NCBI RefSeq assembly: GCF_028826155.1
Contig: NZ_JAQGPN010000001.1
Location: forward strand, 620,001-684,000
Length of the DNA: 64,000 nucleotides
Source: Mesorhizobium shangrilense
Lineage (GTDB): Bacteria > Pseudomonadota > Alphaproteobacteria > Rhizobiales > Rhizobiaceae
Reading direction: 5' to 3'
Shown: positions 17,797 to 26,012 of the stretch, in pieces
Layout of the letters: each line of letters opens with the position of its first letter
How positions within the stretch are numbered: the first letter of the stretch is position 1
Position numbers and translations under genes: made by a program
The notes under the pieces: model-generated
Told to the model about the DNA's origin: nothing
What the model saw: the letters and a program-made list of their open reading frames with translations, nothing else
The model's database searches: none

Positions 17797-18125
17797 TCCC
17801 AAATCCTCTCCGCGTCCCTCAAGCGTCCTCCGGATCAACCCGGGGCCGGCTTTCGGGCTCCTCTGTACGCACCCTCGCACAGCGTCTTCATAATTGTCAA
17901 CACTTTGCCCGACACTTGTGACGCCACCTTCCGCGCCTCACATCCGCAATAGGAAAGGGAGACGTCGCGATCCATCTGGATCAAGGTTTTATGAATAGAT
18001 TCAGGGACCTAACCGGGGCACGGGGTGAAGGCCGCGGATGGCGCGCGGCGCTGGGCGGGTGGTCTCGCGCCCCGCTTCCGGTTTGGACCCCGCGCCTGAA
18101 CCCGGCGGAAATGTTGCCCCGATGC
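17797..18125. other. Promoter region of the CoA-transferase operon, no gene
   Basis: 329 bp between the CoA-transferase start and the end of the DUF3095 gene. It contains the candidate operator at 17889-17902 and a short inverted repeat GATCCATCTGGATC at 17969-17982. No coding frame here has support. Confidence 0.5.
17889..17902. promoter_or_regulatory. Candidate GntR-family operator (CATAATTGTCAACA) upstream of the CoA-transferase operon
   Basis: Exact 14-bp copy of the element at 9958-9971 upstream of gntR. The surrounding bases are not conserved, which argues for a protein-binding site rather than a longer duplicated segment. Confidence 0.55.
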
Positions 18126-19283
18126 TTACGCCGCCAGCTTTGCCTTCAAGTTCAGGGCGGCCATGGCGTAGCCGCCCGCGGCGCCGTCGACGAAATGGAC
18201 GTGGTCGCGCTGCAGCGGCGTCGCCACGATGCAGGTCATCAATGCGGAATCCTGACGGTGAAGCCCGTAGTCGCACACACCGTCGATCTCGGCCCTCCGC
18301 AGCCGTGCCTCCACGCTGGCGAATACCTCGCGGTCCACGTCGACCGTCATCTTCAGCCCGTCGTCGAACTTGCGGAAGTCCGTGTTCTCGACCACGTCGC
18401 TTCGGTAGAGCTTCGGATCGAAGCGTCCGAGCTTCCAGTTGAACGTGTCGGCCATGCGAAGCAGCACGACCTGCGCGAGGATCCCCACCTTGCGCAGGAT
18501 TCGCCGCGGCCCCCTCGGCGCAGCGGCCCGCGCCTCCACGTCGAGCCCGGGCGGTGGAAAGCCGAGAGACGGGCCGCCGTCCGGCACCGGATGGCCGCCG
18601 CGCGCTTCATTTCCCACCAAGGCGATGATGTCCGTCACCAGCGACTCGAATGCCCGCTGCTTGCTGGTGCTGCGAGGGACCGCGATGATGGAGACGATCT
18701 CACCGTTGCGTGCCGCAATCGGGTCCCAGCGGCAGGACAGGCCGCTGAGATCCGGCCGTGTTCCCGCGAGCGCCGGTTCGATCGTGTAGCGCCCTGCCTT
18801 CATCTCGGCCTCGGCCCAGCTGGCCCCGCCGCCCGCGAACATGGCGTAGGACACCTGATCCGACGCCTGGAAGCGCGCCACCCGAACGTCGAGGCCTTTG
18901 GCGCGGATGTGATCGATGGGAATGATCGCCGCCCGCATGCGCAGGTCGAGTTCGTCGCCGACCCACGCCTGCACGGCAGACAACGCCGCCCGAATCTTCT
19001 CGCGCAAGACCGACGGCGCCGCTACCAGCGCGCCGTCGCCGCCGAAGACGAAAGGCAGGTCGCGCCGGCCGGCCGCGTTGAGGATGGCTGAGATGACGCT
19101 CGCGCCGGCCATGTTGACCGTCTTGTAGCGTCCTGCAGTAATCGCTGCGGTCGAGTTGACGATGTCGGCGGTCGCCACCACCCAGTCATCAGGAAGGGGC
19201 CTGTAGTTCTGCGCATCGGCAACGCCTTCGAACTGCGCGAAATGCGGCAACCCATCGAAGAAGCGGTCATCCGAAACCGTCAT
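18126..19283 (-). CDS. DUF3095 family protein, class III nucleotidyl-cyclase-like
   Basis: 385 residues. The start (LPHFAQFEGVADAQNYRPLP) and the block DDWVVATADIVNSTAAITAGRYKTVNMAG identify the uncharacterised DUF3095 family. Around residues 37-100 it shows the two-Asp layout of class III cyclases: TADIVNST matches the first metal-binding Asp motif and FVFGGDGALVAAP matches the second Asp hairpin. The C-terminal third (HVHFVDGAAGGYAMAAL) is family-specific. No membrane segment or secretion signal is evident, so it is probably cytoplasmic. Its gene is divergent from the glycosyltransferase gene at 19363 with only 79 bp between. Cyclase activity is inference; no activity is known to me for this family. 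Confidence 0.85.
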   Translation of the reverse strand: MTVSDDRFFDGLPHFAQFEGVADAQNYRPLPDDWVVATADIVNSTAAITAGRYKTVNMAGASVISAILNAAGRRDLPFVFGGDGALVAAPSVLREKIRAALSAVQAWVGDELDLRMRAAIIPIDHIRAKGLDVRVARFQASDQVSYAMFAGGGASWAEAEMKAGRYTIEPALAGTRPDLSGLSCRWDPIAARNGEIVSIIAVPRSTSKQRAFESLVTDIIALVGNEARGGHPVPDGGPSLGFPPPGLDVEARAAAPRGPRRILRKVGILAQVVLLRMADTFNWKLGRFDPKLYRSDVVENTDFRKFDDGLKMTVDVDREVFASVEARLRRAEIDGVCDYGLHRQDSALMTCIVATPLQRDHVHFVDGAAGGYAMAALNLKAKLAA

Positions 19284-19362
19284 CTCAAAGACCTATCATA
19301 TTCGAGGTCCGCGAGCATGCGCCCGATTTGACACGCGCGCATTGGCCCGATAGCTCGGGGGT

Positions 19363-20451
19363 ATGCGGATCGCTTTCTACGCGCCCCTGAAGTCCCCCAA
19401 CCACCCGGTCGTTTCAGGCGACCGGCAGGTGGCGAGGCTGATGATCCGCGCTCTCGAGCTTGCAGGACATACGGTCGAAGTGGCCTCGGAGTTGCGCGCC
19501 TACATGCCCGAGCCGGACGAAAACCGCTTCAGGGAGCTCATGAAGGACGCTGAAGGCGAGGCCCAACGCCTGCGCAGCACCTGGCGGAGCGCGTCCGCGC
19601 CCGACCTCTGGTTCACCTACCACCCTTACTACAAGTCCCCGGATCTCATCGGCCCGAGGCTCGCAAAGGAGTTCTCGATCCCTTATGTCACCTTGGAAGC
19701 GTCCTACTCTGCTCGCCGCAGCATCGGCGCATGGAAAGAAGCGCAGGCCCGCGTAGTAGCGGGCGTGCGGCAGGCGGCAGTGAACCTTTGCCTGACGCAG
19801 CGCGACCACGACGGATTGAGCGCGGCGGTCCCCGACGCGGCATTCGCGATGCTGCCTCCTTTCGTGGACGCAGCTGCGCTTTTCGGCCCGGGAATTGCGG
19901 AGAGCGGGAAGCGGCTGATCGCCGTCGGCATGATGCGTCCGGGAGACAAGCTCGCCAGCTATCGCAGCCTGGCCAATGCCCTCATGCTGATAGAGCACTT
20001 GCCGTGGACGCTTTCCATCGTCGGCGACGGACCGTGCAGGGATGAGGTGCGGGCCATGTTTCAGGAGTTCGCTGCGGAGCGGATCACCTATCACGGACAT
20101 CTTGAGCAACCTCGCGTCTTCGAGGCGCTGCAAACGAGCGACATCCTCGTCTGGCCGGGCTGCGGCGAAGCGTTCGGGCTTGCCTATCTCGAGGCGCAGG
20201 CGGCGGGACTCGCCGTGATCGCCCAGGCCACGGCCGGCGTGCCCGAGGTCGTGCGCAACGGCGAAACCGGCCTGCTCACACCGGAGGGCGACGCGGAGGC
20301 CTATGCCGCCGCCATCGCGCTGCTGCTGCAGGATGGAACGGAACGTCGGCGACTGGGCGACAATGCCCGTCGCTTCGTCCAGCATGAACGTTCCCTCGAA
20401 GCCGCGGCGCACCGCCTCACAAATCTTCTCCCGCGAATGGCGGTCGCATGA
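19363..20451 (+). CDS. Glycosyltransferase family 4 (GT-B fold)
   Basis: 362 residues. N-terminal half starts MRIAFYAPLKSPNHPVVSGDRQVARL; the C-terminal nucleotide-sugar-binding half has WPGCGEAFGLAYLEAQAAG with the retaining-GT E-x7-E signature, followed by GVPEVVRNGETGLL. It transfers a sugar from an activated donor in the cytoplasm, acceptor unknown. ATG 19363 overlaps no other gene upstream. Its stop overlaps the start of the deacetylase-like gene (ATGA), so the two are coupled. Confidence 0.9.
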   Translation: MRIAFYAPLKSPNHPVVSGDRQVARLMIRALELAGHTVEVASELRAYMPEPDENRFRELMKDAEGEAQRLRSTWRSASAPDLWFTYHPYYKSPDLIGPRLAKEFSIPYVTLEASYSARRSIGAWKEAQARVVAGVRQAAVNLCLTQRDHDGLSAAVPDAAFAMLPPFVDAAALFGPGIAESGKRLIAVGMMRPGDKLASYRSLANALMLIEHLPWTLSIVGDGPCRDEVRAMFQEFAAERITYHGHLEQPRVFEALQTSDILVWPGCGEAFGLAYLEAQAAGLAVIAQATAGVPEVVRNGETGLLTPEGDAEAYAAAIALLLQDGTERRRLGDNARRFVQHERSLEAAAHRLTNLLPRMAVA

Positions 20452-21197
20452 TGCAGGAAACCTGGCGACCATTGCGCGAAGAGCTGGAGCGTTGGGCGTC
20501 AGCCGGACGGCGCGCCGACTTCTGGCTGCGCGACGACGACGCCATCCAGCCGACAGCGCCGCTCGACGTGCTGCTCGACCTGACGGGGGCTCATGACATT
20601 CCCGTGCTTCTCGCGGTGATCCCCGAACCGACCGGCGAACCGCTGGCCGAACGGCTCAGCGCCGCCGGCAACGCGAGCGTGGCGGCCCACGGATGGTCGC
20701 ACGTGAACTATGCGCCCTGGATGGAGAAGAAGCAGGAGCTTGGCCCTCATCGTCCTCATGAAAGGATGCTGAAGGAACTGACGAAAGGCCGCGCGAGGCT
20801 CGAGAAGCTGCATGGGAAGCGGGCGCTTCCAGTCCTGGTGCCCCCGTGGAACCGCATTGATCCCGCGCTTGTGCCAAGGCTGTCCGAAATCGGCTTCGAG
20901 GTGGTTTCCACCTTCGGGTCGGAGACGCCGGGGGCGGTGCGGTCGGTCAACACCACGGTCGACATCATCGACTGGCGCGGCGCTCGCGGCTGCCGGGACC
21001 ATGCGGCTCTCGTCAACGAGATCGTTGCCCAGCTCCGCGCCCTGTTCCAGACACCGCGCGGGGCGATCGGCGTGCTCACCCATCATCTCGTCCACGACGA
21101 CGCGGCATGGCTTTTCCTGCGTCGCCTGTTCGAGGTGACCGCCAGCAACGATGGCAGCTGCTGGCGCACAATGCGCGAGTTGGGCGGATTGCGCTGA
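20448..21197 (+). CDS. Polysaccharide deacetylase-like protein
   Basis: 249 residues. Motifs of the carbohydrate esterase 4 / DUF2334-like fold: WLRDDDA (residues ~24-30) as the Asp-Asp catalytic/metal motif, VAAHGWSHVNY with the metal-binding H-x3-H, PPWNR as the R/P loop, and GVLTHHLVHDDAAW near the C-terminus. Predicted to remove acyl groups from a sugar or lipid-linked glycan; no signal peptide, so it would act in the cytoplasm. Translationally coupled to the GT4 gene, which implies work on the same glycan. Convergent with the MBL-fold gene. Confidence 0.82.
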   Translation: MMQETWRPLREELERWASAGRRADFWLRDDDAIQPTAPLDVLLDLTGAHDIPVLLAVIPEPTGEPLAERLSAAGNASVAAHGWSHVNYAPWMEKKQELGPHRPHERMLKELTKGRARLEKLHGKRALPVLVPPWNRIDPALVPRLSEIGFEVVSTFGSETPGAVRSVNTTVDIIDWRGARGCRDHAALVNEIVAQLRALFQTPRGAIGVLTHHLVHDDAAWLFLRRLFEVTASNDGSCWRTMRELGGLR

Positions 21198-21207
21198 CGG
21201 ACCCCGG

Positions 21208-22038
21208 CTAAAGGTCCACGGTCATCCCGTCGCGGGCGGCAAAGGCGCCGGCAAAGCGCGCCCTGGCCTGCGCTTCGATCTCGTCAAGCTCGGCGTCGGT
21301 GCGCGACGGATCGTGATGGAACAGGGCGAGGCGCCTGGCTCCGGCCGCCTCGCAGAGCTTGATTCCCTGCTGCCATGTCGAATGGCCGAAGCCGCGATAG
21401 CGTTTCATCTCGGCCTCCGTATAGGTGGCGTCGTAGATGACCAGGTCCGCGTCCCGTATCAGCTCGAGCACCGTCGCATCCAGCTTGCCGGGAATATGCT
21501 CCGTATCGCTGATGAGGGCGATGGAACGGCCCTCCCATTCGACACGGTATCCGACGCAACCGCCGGGATGGTTCAGGCTGCCGGTGCGGATGACGACGCC
21601 TTCGCGCGGAGAAAGGGTGTCGCCGGGCGCGAAGTCGCGGCAGTCGAGGTGACATCTGCAGCTGTCGACATTCACGGGGAACCAGGGGGGCCTCATGAAG
21701 TCTTCGAACAGTTGCAGCGTGGACGTGCGCCCCCACATGTGCCCCGACCAAAGCACCAGCTTGATCGACGGCATGTAGAGCGGGTGAAAGAACGGCAGCC
21801 CGATGACGTGATCGTAGTGGGTGTGCGTCAGGAACACATCGATCTCCTCGATGCCCGAGGCGCGCAACGCGTCGCCGGCTGGTCGCAGCCCCGACCCGCC
21901 GTCCAGTATCAGCCGTCGGTTGCCGCTCCTGATCTCGATGCAGGCGGTGTTGCCGCCGTAGCGGGCATACTGCGCGCCCGATACGGGTATGCTCCCGCGG
22001 ACTCCCCAAAAATGAACCTGAAACGCTGGCTCAGCCAT
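21208..22038 (-). CDS. MBL-fold metallo-hydrolase
   Basis: 276 residues. The metal-binding motif HTHYDH (72-77) is present, with a later His (LNHPGG), an Asp (ISDTEH) and a His near the C-terminus (LFHHDPS). The N-terminus (FWGVRGSIPVSGAQYARYGG) is typical of the cytoplasmic group often found with cyclic-nucleotide-binding proteins and phosphodiesterase-like MBL enzymes. The substrate is unknown; a cyclic nucleotide or phosphodiester is possible given the adjacent cNMP-binding gene (131 bp upstream on the same strand), but this is inference. Confidence 0.88.
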   Translation of the reverse strand: MAEPAFQVHFWGVRGSIPVSGAQYARYGGNTACIEIRSGNRRLILDGGSGLRPAGDALRASGIEEIDVFLTHTHYDHVIGLPFFHPLYMPSIKLVLWSGHMWGRTSTLQLFEDFMRPPWFPVNVDSCRCHLDCRDFAPGDTLSPREGVVIRTGSLNHPGGCVGYRVEWEGRSIALISDTEHIPGKLDATVLELIRDADLVIYDATYTEAEMKRYRGFGHSTWQQGIKLCEAAGARRLALFHHDPSRTDAELDEIEAQARARFAGAFAARDGMTVDL

Positions 22039-22169
22039 TCCGTGCCTTCACTTCGGCCAGCGTGATCCCTTCGCCAGCCGTCATGCACCATATTGGGATG
22101 GCCTTTTCGCGCAATCGGCAAGAGGTTTTATTCCCTAGGCCCGGCGGGGAGACGAATGCCGCTCTCAAT

Positions 22170-22622
22170 TCAATGGCTTCGGCTGCGTGCCGCGCTCAGC
22201 TCGGCTGTCGTGTGGCTCAGCCGGTCGGCGAGAACCCGGACGATCTCGATCGTCATCTCCGGATTCTCCTTCAGCATGCGCAGGAAATGATCCTTCTTGA
22301 TACGCAACGCCTCCAGCCGGTCGGTCGCCTTCACGGTCGCGGTGCGCGACACGTCGCACAGGATCGCGATCTCGCCGACGATGGCGTTCGGCTCGAGCTC
22401 CGCCACCTTGATCGGGCCCGCATCGGACTCGACCAGGATATCGGCCGTCCCGGAAAGGATGACATAGGCGGCATCGCCCTCGTCGCCCTGGTGGAAAAGC
22501 GTCTGGCCGGCATTGTAGCTCACCCGATCGGAGGTGAACGCCAGCAGCTTCAGCTTGGATGGTTCGACGCCGGAGAACAGCGGCACCCGCTTCAGCATTC
22601 CTACTTCATCTTTGAGCAGCAT
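22170..22622 (-). CDS. Cyclic nucleotide-binding domain protein
   Basis: 150 residues, nearly all one CNB (Crp-type) beta-barrel domain. The phosphate-binding cassette VGEIAILCDVSRTATV is intact, with Glu84 and Arg93 in the expected cNMP-contacting positions. No DNA-binding helix-turn-helix follows, so it is a sensor/adaptor rather than a Crp-like regulator. The gene starts 26 bp after the stop of the 905-residue ABC-like gene and is probably translated from the same mRNA, pointing to a partnership between cNMP sensing and that membrane protein. Confidence 0.9.
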   Translation of the reverse strand: MLLKDEVGMLKRVPLFSGVEPSKLKLLAFTSDRVSYNAGQTLFHQGDEGDAAYVILSGTADILVESDAGPIKVAELEPNAIVGEIAILCDVSRTATVKATDRLEALRIKKDHFLRMLKENPEMTIEIVRVLADRLSHTTAELSAARSRSH

Positions 22623-22648
22623 AGTCGAATCCAGCCAATGTCCCCGGT

Positions 22649-25366
22649 CTATTGCGACACCAATGTCTTGAAGATACCGTTTCCGGCGTGAAGTGTCTCG
22701 TGCGTTCCGTCTTCGACCAGGGCACCTGAATCGAAGACAAGTACACGGTCGAACAATTGCGCCATCGCAGCGTTTGACAACACCCAGATGACAGCCGGTT
22801 CACGATTGTCCCTCCTGACCTCCTTCAGCACCTTGCGCAGGATGTGCTCTTGCTGTCGTTGATCCAGCGCAAGTAGAGGCCGGTTGAGGATGAGGAAGTC
22901 GGCGCGCTTCAGTATGGCTCTCGCCACGTCGAGCTTCTGGCGCTGCGCGGTGCTCATGCGACGGCCGCCGACGCCGACATTGTAGTCGAGCCCGACGTCG
23001 AGCACCTCGTCGTAAAGATGCAGGTCCTCGAGGACGCCGATCACCAGAGTACGGATGCGTTCAGGTCCGTCGGCCTGATTGTGCCCGATGCGCCCGAAGA
23101 GCACGTTGTCGATGACGGTCGCCGCCGCGGTGTAGCGCGTCGGGTCATAGGGCTCGATCGCATCCTTGAGGTTTTCCGGCAGGCCCTCGTAGAATCGCTG
23201 ACGGGCCGCGATCACACTCTTCATGATCTCCTCGGTCAGCAGGCCGAAGCGATAGCGCGGCTCGATATACTCGAAGCTGACCGCGATGATCCTCGCGCGA
23301 TCCTCGGCGGACACGTCCTCGAACGCCTTTCCATTCAGCTTCTGCAGGAGCGCCTGGTAGAGGGGCAACTCCTCGGCCGTCATGAAGCCGAGCTGCTGGA
23401 AGAACGGGTGGTCGGGCGGCAGGTCGCCGAACAGCTCGACCGTCTGCGCCGCGATATCCAGGCCCATTTCGTAAAGCACCCTGTCGAGCCCGTCGGCGGC
23501 AAGCACGCTCGCGAAGTACGGATTGGCCGCGAGCTCCTTCTGCGACAGTTCCTTGCCGGTTGCTGCGCCGAACAGGAGGTTCTCGCCGACCGTCGCCTCG
23601 AGGTTGTAGGCGCCTGGCTCGAAGGGCACCACGAGGCCGCTCAGACCCTCCCTGTCCAGGCGCTCGCGCATGGCCGTCCGCAGCTCGACGATGCGCTCGA
23701 CGACACGCGGATGACGCTGAATATCAATGGAGGAGCGCAAGCCGAGCTCTAGTATGTCGCGGGAGAGGTCGACCGCCGCAAGGACGGGCAGGACGACGTG
23801 AATGAGATCGTCGGGACCCGTCGCGCCAGCGCTCGCGTAGTCGATCCAGTCGGCATTGGGGTCGAAGTCAGGGTTGCCCGACATCGCCGCCTCGGCCACC
23901 TGCCACTTTCGCCGCGCCGCGTCGGCGCCGTCATATTTGACCTCACCCATCGGTGCGTGCTTGAGGCCATACAGCAGGTTGTCGCGCAGGGTTCCGAAAA
24001 ACAGGTAGGGATCGGATGACGCGTAGGAGATACGCCGTCCGGTGACCGCTTCCGGCAGGTCGAGAAGGTCGTCTCCGCACGCGGTGACCTTGCCGCTTTC
24101 GGGCCAACTGAGCCGCGCCAACGCTTCCGCCAGCGCGTCGCCGCCGCCCGTCGACGTGCTGACGATGGCAACGGTCTCTCCCGGCCTGACCTGCAGCGAG
24201 ACGCGCTCGACCAGCGCGGCACCGCTGTCGTCCAGGATCGACAGGTTCGACGCGGCCAAAGGCCCGGACAACGGTCCGGGCGTCTTGGAAGACAGCTCCT
24301 GGACCCGGGAAGGCACGAGCCGGTCGATGCTGAACTGCTCGACCACCTGGTTGTACTTGACCTGCACGTCCTGCCGCGCCTGGTCCCAGTCGATCAGGTC
24401 CTTGAGCGGCCCCGGCAGGTCCTTGTAGGCGGCGATCACCGCCACCAGCTGGCCGACGTCGACCCGACCTCTCAGCGCCAGATAGCCGCCGACAAGATAG
24501 AACAGGAACGGCGTGACCTGGGCGAGGAAGTTGTTGAGGAACTTGACCAGGAATTTCCACTGGTAGAGGTCGTAGCGGATCTTGAAGATGTGGCCGAGGC
24601 GCGCCGCAATGTCGGCGCGCTCGTAGTTCGAGGTGTCGTGGATGTGGATGGCGCCGATGCCGTCGACGATCTCGCCGACCCTGCCGGAAAGCTGGCGGGC
24701 CGTGAGCTGACGTTCCCGGCCAAGCCGGATCAGGCGCTTGCGCATCTGCGGGATGATGATGATCTGGATGGCCACGATCACGGCAGCGATCATGCCCAGC
24801 CAGAAGTTCTGGAGCAGGATGAACACCAGGGCGGTCAGCGCCTGGCCGCCGAGCAGCGCCGGCTGCACGAACGCGTCGCCGATGAAACCGCCCAGCGGCT
24901 CCACCTCGTCCTTCACCATGGTCGCCACTTCGGCGGACTTCACCCGCTTGAACTGGAAGGGCGGGAAGCGCAGCACCCTGTCGACCAGCTCGAAGCGGAT
25001 GCGCCTCAACATGCGCTCGCCGAGGCGGCCCTTGTAGGTGTTGATGTAGAATTTGAAGAGGCCGTTGATGACGACCAGGAAGAGGAAAACGAAGCTCAGG
25101 GCATAGAGCGTGTGCTCCCGGCTCAGCTGGAAGCCGGAAAACAGCTCCACGTGACCGACAAGCGGCACATCGAAGGCGATGTTGAGGAACGGCTGCACAG
25201 AATCCGGCGAATCGAAGCCTTCGCCCTGGATCGGCCCGTTCACGATCTGCTTGGGCAGATCGAAGGACATGAAATACGGGATCATCGAGACGGCGACGAT
25301 GATCAGAATCCAGACCTGCTGCCGCCAGGTATGTGTCCAGATATAGCGGGCGAGACTGCGTTCCAT
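22649..25366 (-). CDS. ABC-exporter-like membrane protein with a degenerate, enlarged nucleotide-binding domain
   Basis: 905 residues. Residues ~1-350 are an ABC-exporter transmembrane region (helices near 18-34, 86-105, 165-205, 275-300). A nucleotide-binding-like domain follows, but every catalytic motif is altered. The Walker A position reads STSTGGGDAL (403-412), with no P-loop Lys. The signature position reads GRRMSTAQRQ (801-810). Walker B reads FLILNRPLLALD (824-835), with Asn-Arg in place of Asp-Glu. The switch His is replaced in WVLSNAAMAQ. About 340 residues are inserted between the Q-loop and signature regions. ATP hydrolysis therefore looks impossible by the normal mechanism. Downstream lies the cNMP-binding gene; 14 bp upstream ends a methyltransferase-like gene. 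The frame is intact, so it is a conserved-looking protein rather than a pseudogene. Confidence 0.85.
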   Translation of the reverse strand: MERSLARYIWTHTWRQQVWILIIVAVSMIPYFMSFDLPKQIVNGPIQGEGFDSPDSVQPFLNIAFDVPLVGHVELFSGFQLSREHTLYALSFVFLFLVVINGLFKFYINTYKGRLGERMLRRIRFELVDRVLRFPPFQFKRVKSAEVATMVKDEVEPLGGFIGDAFVQPALLGGQALTALVFILLQNFWLGMIAAVIVAIQIIIIPQMRKRLIRLGRERQLTARQLSGRVGEIVDGIGAIHIHDTSNYERADIAARLGHIFKIRYDLYQWKFLVKFLNNFLAQVTPFLFYLVGGYLALRGRVDVGQLVAVIAAYKDLPGPLKDLIDWDQARQDVQVKYNQVVEQFSIDRLVPSRVQELSSKTPGPLSGPLAASNLSILDDSGAALVERVSLQVRPGETVAIVSTSTGGGDALAEALARLSWPESGKVTACGDDLLDLPEAVTGRRISYASSDPYLFFGTLRDNLLYGLKHAPMGEVKYDGADAARRKWQVAEAAMSGNPDFDPNADWIDYASAGATGPDDLIHVVLPVLAAVDLSRDILELGLRSSIDIQRHPRVVERIVELRTAMRERLDREGLSGLVVPFEPGAYNLEATVGENLLFGAATGKELSQKELAANPYFASVLAADGLDRVLYEMGLDIAAQTVELFGDLPPDHPFFQQLGFMTAEELPLYQALLQKLNGKAFEDVSAEDRARIIAVSFEYIEPRYRFGLLTEEIMKSVIAARQRFYEGLPENLKDAIEPYDPTRYTAAATVIDNVLFGRIGHNQADGPERIRTLVIGVLEDLHLYDEVLDVGLDYNVGVGGRRMSTAQRQKLDVARAILKRADFLILNRPLLALDQRQQEHILRKVLKEVRRDNREPAVIWVLSNAAMAQLFDRVLVFDSGALVEDGTHETLHAGNGIFKTLVSQ

Positions 25367-25380
25367 CCGCCGGACCCGTT

Positions 25381-25962
25381 CTAGGCGACAGGTTCGAGAA
25401 CGTGGAAGCGACGCCTGGCGAAGGGTGATCCGGCGATTGCCGCGTCGTCCAGCGTAACCTCGAAGCTGGCTATCTGGGCGAGGTTGTCCCGCGCAACGAT
25501 CTCAGGCACCTGCGAGGTCGCCCTGTCGAGTGCCGGAGGGTATTCGATGACGATGCGCTTCGCATTGTCGATCAGGGAGAAGAGGAGCTGGCCGAGAGGC
25601 TCGCGGCTTCCGAACGGCTTTAGCGAATAGCCGAGCAGAACCAGGCCGTAGCTGCCCGGCTCGTAGGTATAGTCCACCTGCTGGAATTTCTTGTCGATGT
25701 GACGGACCTTGCAGGGACGGCCCCCGAGTTCGTCGGACTCGAAGGCAGGCGTCTTCGGATCGACCGAAGTGACGGACAGAGGATTGTGGGTCAGGTAGCT
25801 GGTGACCGGACGGATGTGGCCGCCGATCTCCAGGATATGCGGGCAGTCCCGGACGAAATGCGCAGCGAGCACCTGACGGATCTCGCTGGCCGGGCCGGAC
25901 AGATGCGGCAGATGATCGATGCCGCCCTCGACTGGAGCCGCCCGAAACGTCGACGAATGCAT
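25381..25962 (-). CDS. SAM-dependent methyltransferase-like protein
   Basis: 193 residues from ATG 25962 (AGGA about 10 nt upstream; ATG at 26001 is possible). PHILEIGGHIRPVTSYL (near residue 42) fits the glycine-rich SAM-binding motif I of class I methyltransferases, and VTSVDPKTP fits the acidic motif II. YGLVLLGYSLKPFG takes the place of motif IV. No exact substrate class is recognisable. It is the first gene of the minus-strand unit with the ABC-like protein and the cNMP-binding protein, and is divergent from another methyltransferase-like gene only 50 bp away. Confidence 0.6.
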   Translation of the reverse strand: MHSSTFRAAPVEGGIDHLPHLSGPASEIRQVLAAHFVRDCPHILEIGGHIRPVTSYLTHNPLSVTSVDPKTPAFESDELGGRPCKVRHIDKKFQQVDYTYEPGSYGLVLLGYSLKPFGSREPLGQLLFSLIDNAKRIVIEYPPALDRATSQVPEIVARDNLAQIASFEVTLDDAAIAGSPFARRRFHVLEPVA

Positions 25963-26012
25963 GAAGGACCATTCCTGTTGTCTTGCCCCGCGCGCCAACA
26001 TACAACACGGCC

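Noticed and set aside
22649..25366. Pseudogene of an ABC exporter
   Set aside because: The frame is open over 905 codons with normal codon use and the protein keeps an ordered structure; the altered motifs are more likely functional divergence.
25983..26012. TTG start for the methyltransferase-like gene at 26013
   Set aside because: No ribosome binding site supports it and the ATG is closer to the first conserved residues.
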